Below are positions 59,868-64,000 of a stretch of DNA of 64,000 bases, piece after piece (the stretch's first letter is position 1; every line of letters begins with the position of its first letter). The translations under genes and the position numbers were made by a program. Under the pieces are notes generated by a model. That model saw only the letters and a list, made by a program, of their open reading frames with translations, was not told the DNA's origin and did not search any database. Origin of the DNA: Paenibacillus piscarius (GTDB taxonomy: Bacteria > Bacillota > Bacilli > Paenibacillales > Paenibacillaceae); the NCBI RefSeq assembly GCF_022234545.1, contig NZ_JAIEUI010000014.1:62001-126000 (forward strand). The letters are read 5' to 3'.

Positions 59868-61166
59868 CTACTCCGAGCCGTCCCCCGCATCTCCGCCTCC
59901 GCTTCCTGCATCCGGCGCATTATTGCCGCCGGCTGGCGCGGGGCTCTCCCCGCTGCCCGCAATTCCGCCTGATCCGGCGGGGACGGAGCCGCTGCCGCCT
60001 GAAGGCGTGCCTTCCGTGCCTGAGCTACCCTTCTCGGTGTTCAGCGAAGGGGCCGGGATGGCGATGCCCGGAGCGTTGCTGCCGTTCTCGCCGACCGGCT
60101 TGCCCTGGTTGTCGTAGTAGTACATCGGAACATCGCCGACGACCATCAGGTAGGAGACCGGGATCTCGGTGTCCACCACCTGCGGTTCCATATCGAACGG
60201 GACCACGACGGCGACCTCAGTCACGATATGAATATAGACCTCAACGAGGATCATATTGATGCCGGCATTCTTCTGCCGGGTATTCAGCTCGACCTTGACC
60301 GCACCCTGCGGCTCGACCTTGACCGGAATGTCCGGTCCATAGGAGGCAACCAGCGGGCTGCCGAGCGCCTGGCCGAGCGGAATATGCTCCGTCCGGTTAT
60401 GCAATTCCTGCAGGGTGGACTGAATGACCTCGGCGGCCTGCGAGGTGATCCGCATATGCTCCTTGTAATTGAGCATGAAGCCGGAGATTTTACCGTTCTT
60501 ATCCGTCTTCCAGTCGATCAGCGCCTCCGCGTTCCCGCCATCCGCTACTTGGGATGTAATCGCCTTGTTAATGGATTCCGTCGCAATCTGCTTCACCCGG
60601 ATCTGGGCGAGGTGGGTAATCGGCGGCTTCAGATGCTTCTCGACATAACGCAGCCCCTGGAGCACGGCCAGCATCAGGAGCAGGCTCAGGATGATCCAGA
60701 ACCTGGCCCGTCTGCGCGGCCTCCGACCTACTCCGCCCGCCGCCTCCGGCCGCTGCCCGGACCCCGACCGGCTCCCGAACAGGCGGAAGCGGCCGCCGCC
60801 AGTCCGCCCGGCCTTCCGCCAAACCCGGTGTCCCGGAGCACCCTTCGCCGTTCCGGACGGCCTGGCCGCTTCGTAACCCGCTCCGCTGCCGCTCAGCCGG
60901 ACACCGGACCTGGAGGGCTTCGCCACGAACCGGGCGCTCCGCCCCCAGCCCCAGCCGGACGCCCCTGCCCCCGCTCCAGTCCGGGACGGCTTCGCCTCGA
61001 ATCTGGCGCTCCCGCCCGGCGGCCGGAGTCCGGCACGGGACGGTCTGGCCTTGAACCGCCGTCCGCCCGTCCCCCCAAGACCGCTGAAGCCCAGTCTCGG
61101 CAGCCGGAGACGGCTAAGCAGCGGCAAGCCTGCTTTCCGGTTTCCCCATTTTCTGATTCTGCCCAT
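59868..61166 (-). CDS. yunB: Sporulation protein YunB with long basic N-terminal extension
   Basis: 432 residues, against about 250 for B. subtilis YunB. The YunB core spans about 155-365: membrane helix 155-172 (RFWIILSLLLMLAVLQGL), then an extracytoplasmic domain with ITHLAQIRVKQIATESINKAI and VPFDMEPQVVDTEIPVSY. Before it lie about 153 residues rich in Arg, Gly, Ser and Pro with four copies of an FxAKPSRxG-like unit (37-47, 55-64, 79-88, 98-105). After it a Gly/Ser/Pro/Ala tail. YunB is sigma-E controlled and its mutant has spore defects in B. subtilis. GGGAGGGACGG precedes the ATG. Confidence 0.85.
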   Translation of the reverse strand: MGRIRKWGNRKAGLPLLSRLRLPRLGFSGLGGTGGRRFKARPSRAGLRPPGGSARFEAKPSRTGAGAGASGWGWGRSARFVAKPSRSGVRLSGSGAGYEAARPSGTAKGAPGHRVWRKAGRTGGGRFRLFGSRSGSGQRPEAAGGVGRRPRRRARFWIILSLLLMLAVLQGLRYVEKHLKPPITHLAQIRVKQIATESINKAITSQVADGGNAEALIDWKTDKNGKISGFMLNYKEHMRITSQAAEVIQSTLQELHNRTEHIPLGQALGSPLVASYGPDIPVKVEPQGAVKVELNTRQKNAGINMILVEVYIHIVTEVAVVVPFDMEPQVVDTEIPVSYLMVVGDVPMYYYDNQGKPVGENGSNAPGIAIPAPSLNTEKGSSGTEGTPSGGSGSVPAGSGGIAGSGESPAPAGGNNAPDAGSGGGDAGDGSE

Positions 61167-61239
61167 GCCCTGCCGTCCCTCCCGACATTCCGGCGGTCAA
61201 GCCGCCCTGTACTACTAACCTATTCAGCGCCCGCACGAA

Positions 61240-61262
61240 ATAACCCCACAAAAAGTGGGGCT
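61240..61262 (-). terminator. Intrinsic terminator after the TVP38-family gene
   Basis: On the minus strand CCCCAC-TTTTT-GTGGGG followed by TTATTT, about 75 bp past the stop. Confidence 0.75.
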
Positions 61263-61336
61263 ATCGCTTTGATTATGGAGCAGGATTGTTGCAAAAAAAA
61301 GAACATCCCCGCGACATCCGCCGCAGCAACGTTCTT

Positions 61337-61951
61337 CTAATGTCCCATCCGCTTGCGCTTATCCTCCTGGAGATGCCCCCAGTGCAGGCGGACAAAGACG
61401 GCGAGCAGAATCAGCATAAACACCCCGTACCACAGCAGAAAACCGTTCCAGTCCTCACGCGGCACGATCAGCGAGGAGCTGATGGTACCGAACAGCCAGA
61501 TGAAGGACAGATTGCCCAGCACCGTGCCCCAGATGTAAGCCGCAGGCTTCATGGAAGACACCGCCGACATCAGATTGATGATATTGCTCGGCACAATCGG
61601 GACCGTACGCAGCAGCACCAGTGTCCAGATACCGTAGCGGTCCAGGTAGACCTGCCATTTGTCATACTTCTTGAGCCTGTATCCCCACTTCCGGTCGAAC
61701 CAGTCGAAGAGATACCGCCGGAACAGATAATAGACCAGCACCGCCGCTACATTGCAGGCAATCCAGCTTACTGCCATCCCGCCAATAATCTCAAACACAG
61801 AGACATGAAGCACAATCAGCACCGCGAGGGGGAAGAATCCGAACAAGCTCTGCAGGATAGTAAGCGGAAAGGTGGCGAATACAATGTAAGGGCCGCTAAG
61901 TCCAAGGCTCTGCAGCAGCCAGTCGATCCAGGCGTTGATGGTCTCGGTCAT
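61337..61951 (-). CDS. TVP38/TMEM64 family membrane protein
   Basis: 204 residues from ATG 61951, with GGAAAGGAGAG upstream; the frame to 62008 overlaps terminator DNA. About five membrane segments with the VTT-domain signatures: GGMAVSWIACNVAAVLVYY and RTVPIVPSNIINLMSAVSSM (re-entrant PxxP loop). DedA-related; proposed roles include lipid scrambling or small-solute transport, unproven here. Confidence 0.85.
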   Translation of the reverse strand: MTETINAWIDWLLQSLGLSGPYIVFATFPLTILQSLFGFFPLAVLIVLHVSVFEIIGGMAVSWIACNVAAVLVYYLFRRYLFDWFDRKWGYRLKKYDKWQVYLDRYGIWTLVLLRTVPIVPSNIINLMSAVSSMKPAAYIWGTVLGNLSFIWLFGTISSSLIVPREDWNGFLLWYGVFMLILLAVFVRLHWGHLQEDKRKRMGH

Positions 61952-62017
61952 GGAGCTCTCTCCTTTCCTGACTCCTTGCAGCAGCCGATTCTGTACACAT
62001 CCTGTCACTCTTGCAGA

Positions 62018-62040
62018 AAAACACCCCTTCCGGGGTGTTC
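62018..62040 (-). terminator. Intrinsic terminator after the glycine betaine transport operon
   Basis: On the minus strand AACACCCC-GGAA-GGGGTGTT followed by TTTCTGC. It lies about 130 bp past the lipoprotein stop; nothing was recognised between them. Confidence 0.85.
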
Positions 62041-62167
62041 AAGAAATGACTTGCGTACGATATGCGTATGAAGTTAAATGATGGGCCCGTTGGTTACAAA
62101 ATTGTAGCTATTATTCCTTCATCATAGCACACATCCGCTTCTGCTGCCAGCCGCCTGGCCGTCCTAT

Positions 62168-63067
62168 TTATTCTTTGGAAGAAACACCGGCAGTCCATTC
62201 ATTCACCTTGGCTTCGTTGCTCTCTACCCACTCTTTGGCCGCTTCCTCCGGCGATTGTCCGCCCTGAATCTTGACCATCACCTGTTCCATATCCTCTGCA
62301 GTCCACTTGAATTGGCTCAGGAACTTGTGCACATCAGGCATATCCTCCTGAAGCCCCTTGCGGGCCATGGTGTGGATCTGCTCGGCTCCGCCGTATACAT
62401 TCTGGGGGTCATCCAGATACTTCAGGTCCATGTTGGCGAACATCCAGTGCGGAGTCCAGCCGGTGACCACAATCGGTTCATTCTTGTCAAAAGCCTTCTG
62501 CAGCTCCTGTGCCATCGCCGCCGACGAGCTCTCCAGCAGCGTATAGTCGCTTAAGCCGTAGGTCTCCAGCGCCTTCTCGGTAGCCGACATAATGCCTGCA
62601 CCCGGCTCAATCCCGATAATCGTCTTATTGAGCGAAGAGGCCACATCGGCATTCTTCAGATCATCGATCGAGTTAATGTCCATATAGGCCGGAACGGCCA
62701 GACCGGTCTTCGTTCCATCCAGGTTCACTCCTACATCCTCTATATCCTTGCCGTATCTCTCCAGATAAGAGGCATGGGTGCTGGGCAGCCAGGCGGCTAC
62801 CATCGCATCTGCGCTTCCGTCGGCAATCCCTGCCCACATCGGTCCGGCATCCACCTGCAGCATCTCGACCTTAACGCCGAGCTTCGATTCAAGCACTTCC
62901 TTCACTACATTGGTACTGGCAATTTCCGAGTCCCAGGCCACATAGGCCAGCTTCACCGTGCCGCCTTTATCGGACGAGCATCCAGCTACCAGGACTACAG
63001 CCAGCAGCAGCATCAACCATACCAGCGGACGGCGTTTCATCAGTTTACTTGTGTTCATAATGTTCAT
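62168..63067 (-). CDS. opuAC: Glycine betaine-binding lipoprotein of ABC importer
   Basis: 299 residues. Lipobox VLVAGCSS with Cys30, then an OpuAC fold: VAWDSEIAS near 43, AGPMWAGIADGSADAMVAAWLPSTH (in parts: AGPMWAGIADGSADAMVAAW, LPSTH) near 74-99, and GWTPHWMF near 204, whose tryptophans form the cage for quaternary amines. It captures glycine betaine or proline betaine under osmotic stress. AAGGAG precedes ATG 63067, seven bp after the permease stop; an in-frame ATG at 63058 is possible. Confidence 0.92.
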   Translation of the reverse strand: MNIMNTSKLMKRRPLVWLMLLLAVVLVAGCSSDKGGTVKLAYVAWDSEIASTNVVKEVLESKLGVKVEMLQVDAGPMWAGIADGSADAMVAAWLPSTHASYLERYGKDIEDVGVNLDGTKTGLAVPAYMDINSIDDLKNADVASSLNKTIIGIEPGAGIMSATEKALETYGLSDYTLLESSSAAMAQELQKAFDKNEPIVVTGWTPHWMFANMDLKYLDDPQNVYGGAEQIHTMARKGLQEDMPDVHKFLSQFKWTAEDMEQVMVKIQGGQSPEEAAKEWVESNEAKVNEWTAGVSSKE

Positions 63068-63074
63068 ACACTCC

Positions 63075-63911
63075 TTATCCTTGTTGTTTGGCCTTGAACA
63101 GCTTCTGGGTCAGACGGTCCAGCAGGATGGCAATAATGACAATCGCAATACCCGCCTCGAAGCCCGCACCGGTCTTGGCCTGCGAGACCGCACGGTACAC
63201 ATAGACTCCGACCCCCTGGGCGCCAATCATGGACGAGATGACGACCATCGACAGCGACAGCATAATCGTCTGGTTAATTCCGGCCATAATGGTCGGCAGC
63301 GCGATGGGCAGCTGCAGCTTGAACAGCTTCTGCCCGGCAGTAGAGCCGAAGGCATCCGCTGCCTCCACCAGCTCCGGCGAGACCTGACGAATCCCCAGGT
63401 TCGTAAGCCTTATCGTTGGCGGAATCGCAAATATAATAGAAGCAATAACTCCGGGAACCACGCCCAGTGAGAAGAACGAGACAGCCGGCAGCAGATAGAC
63501 GAAGGCCGGCATCGTCTGCATGAAGTCCAGCACAGGGGTGGCGATATTCTGGAAGGTCCGGCTCTGGGCACAGAGCACACCGAGCGGAACCCCAATAATG
63601 ACTGCCAGCAGAGATGCTGTCAGCACCAAGGCCAGCGACTGCATCGAAGGCCCCCATAACCCCAGGTTATCAATCAGCAGCAGTCCGACCACTGCGAACA
63701 ATGCCATCCGCCATTTGCCGATCCAATAAGCCAGTGCGGCAATCAGAAGGGTCAGCACAATTGCCGGCAGGAAGTTCAGTGCCGTCTCAATTCCGCTCAC
63801 CATTCCGCCAATTACGGTGTGGATGAATTTGAACACCGGTCCGAAGTAGGCGGTCAGCCAGTCTTCGATCCATTCTACGCCCTTGCCGAGCGGTATTTTG
63901 GGTAGATTCAT
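63075..63911 (-). CDS. opuAB: Glycine betaine ABC transporter permease
   Basis: 278 residues, about seven membrane helices. DFMQTMPAFVYLLPAV near 130-145 and the EAA loop ELVEAADAFGSTAGQKLFKL near 183-202 are typical of OpuAB/ProW. Its ATG overlaps the upstream ATPase stop (ATGA), and GGAGGAAC precedes it. Confidence 0.93.
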   Translation of the reverse strand: MNLPKIPLGKGVEWIEDWLTAYFGPVFKFIHTVIGGMVSGIETALNFLPAIVLTLLIAALAYWIGKWRMALFAVVGLLLIDNLGLWGPSMQSLALVLTASLLAVIIGVPLGVLCAQSRTFQNIATPVLDFMQTMPAFVYLLPAVSFFSLGVVPGVIASIIFAIPPTIRLTNLGIRQVSPELVEAADAFGSTAGQKLFKLQLPIALPTIMAGINQTIMLSLSMVVISSMIGAQGVGVYVYRAVSQAKTGAGFEAGIAIVIIAILLDRLTQKLFKAKQQG

Positions 63912-64000
63912 GAACCTGTTCCTCCTTCCGGAACGGCATTGCCGGCCAGTGCTGACAATACGGCTCCTTTGATTACAATGCCCTTCAGCTTGTTGCCCTC
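63908..64000 (-). CDS. opuAA: Glycine betaine ABC transporter ATP-binding protein, 3' end
   Basis: Only the last 30 residues are in the window, reading EGNKLKGIVIKGAVLSALAG and ending GGTGS. This fits the C-terminal CBS region of OpuAA-type ATPases. It overlaps opuAB by four bases, fixing the operon order AA-AB-AC. Confidence 0.75.
   Translation of the reverse strand, partial: EGNKLKGIVIKGAVLSALAGNAVPEGGTGS

Noticed and set aside
60228..61340. 370-residue plus-strand frame opposite yunB
   Set aside because: Its Pro/Arg-rich sequence is the complement of the yunB low-complexity part.

Overview
The window is chromosomal DNA from a spore-forming, low-G+C-phylum but fairly GC-rich Gram-positive bacterium, most likely a Paenibacillus. 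The evidence is an alpha/beta-type SASP gene behind a sigma-G promoter, other sporulation genes (YlbJ, YunB, LytH-like), S-box and T-box leaders of Bacillales type, AGGAGG-type ribosome binding sites with many TTG/GTG starts, and gene content (YycC, YutD, YfhP, MurJ/YtgP, CtaA/CtaB) typical of Bacillales. No rRNA, tRNA, insertion sequence, prophage or CRISPR array was seen.

Layout. 1-0.6 kb: 5' end of metN behind a SAM-I riboswitch. 0.7-4.7 kb: HEPN-fold protein, UbiD-type decarboxylase, heme A synthase, thioredoxin-like protein. 4.8-13.8 kb: an envelope block on the minus strand (MurJ-like flippase, DUF456, HAD phosphatase, two tandem class B PBPs, CvpA-like/transglutaminase protein). 14-19.8 kb: MFS carrier, Toprim protein, SCO1, heme O synthase, YfhP-like membrane hydrolase. 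19.8-27.2 kb: trpS with T-box, mutarotase-like protein, SASP, PepF, truncated globin and small proteins, including a 33-residue membrane peptide. 27.3-35.8 kb: YlbJ, NAD kinase, two stalk-domain proteins (one an S41 protease), YutD, LipA, LytH-like M23 peptidase. 35.8-39.5 kb: GH13 enzyme, LacI regulator and an esterase. 39.6-48.2 kb: a surface-structure locus with two paralogous 'MPN' proteins, a protein of 81-bp/27-residue repeats and three GT2-TPR glycosyltransferases in a row. 48.2-49.3 kb: an AT-rich insert with one frameshifted and one intact gene. 49.4-59.4 kb: an arabinoside uptake and degradation operon (YesN/YesM-type two-component pair, ABC importer, GH127, GH43) with a CcpA-type cre site. 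59.9-64 kb: YunB with a long basic extension, TVP38-family membrane protein, and an OpuA-type glycine betaine importer.

The least explained structures are two tandem arrays of one 51-bp unit (12 copies near 15.8-16.4 kb, 7 copies near 32.4-32.8 kb). Each unit holds a hairpin of up to 13 bp. Both arrays lie in the same orientation between convergent genes and directly before a strong bidirectional terminator. Next are the repeat-protein/glycosyltransferase locus and a 400-bp cluster of seven degenerate palindromes upstream of the GH43 gene. Everything here was read by eye; no similarity search was run.
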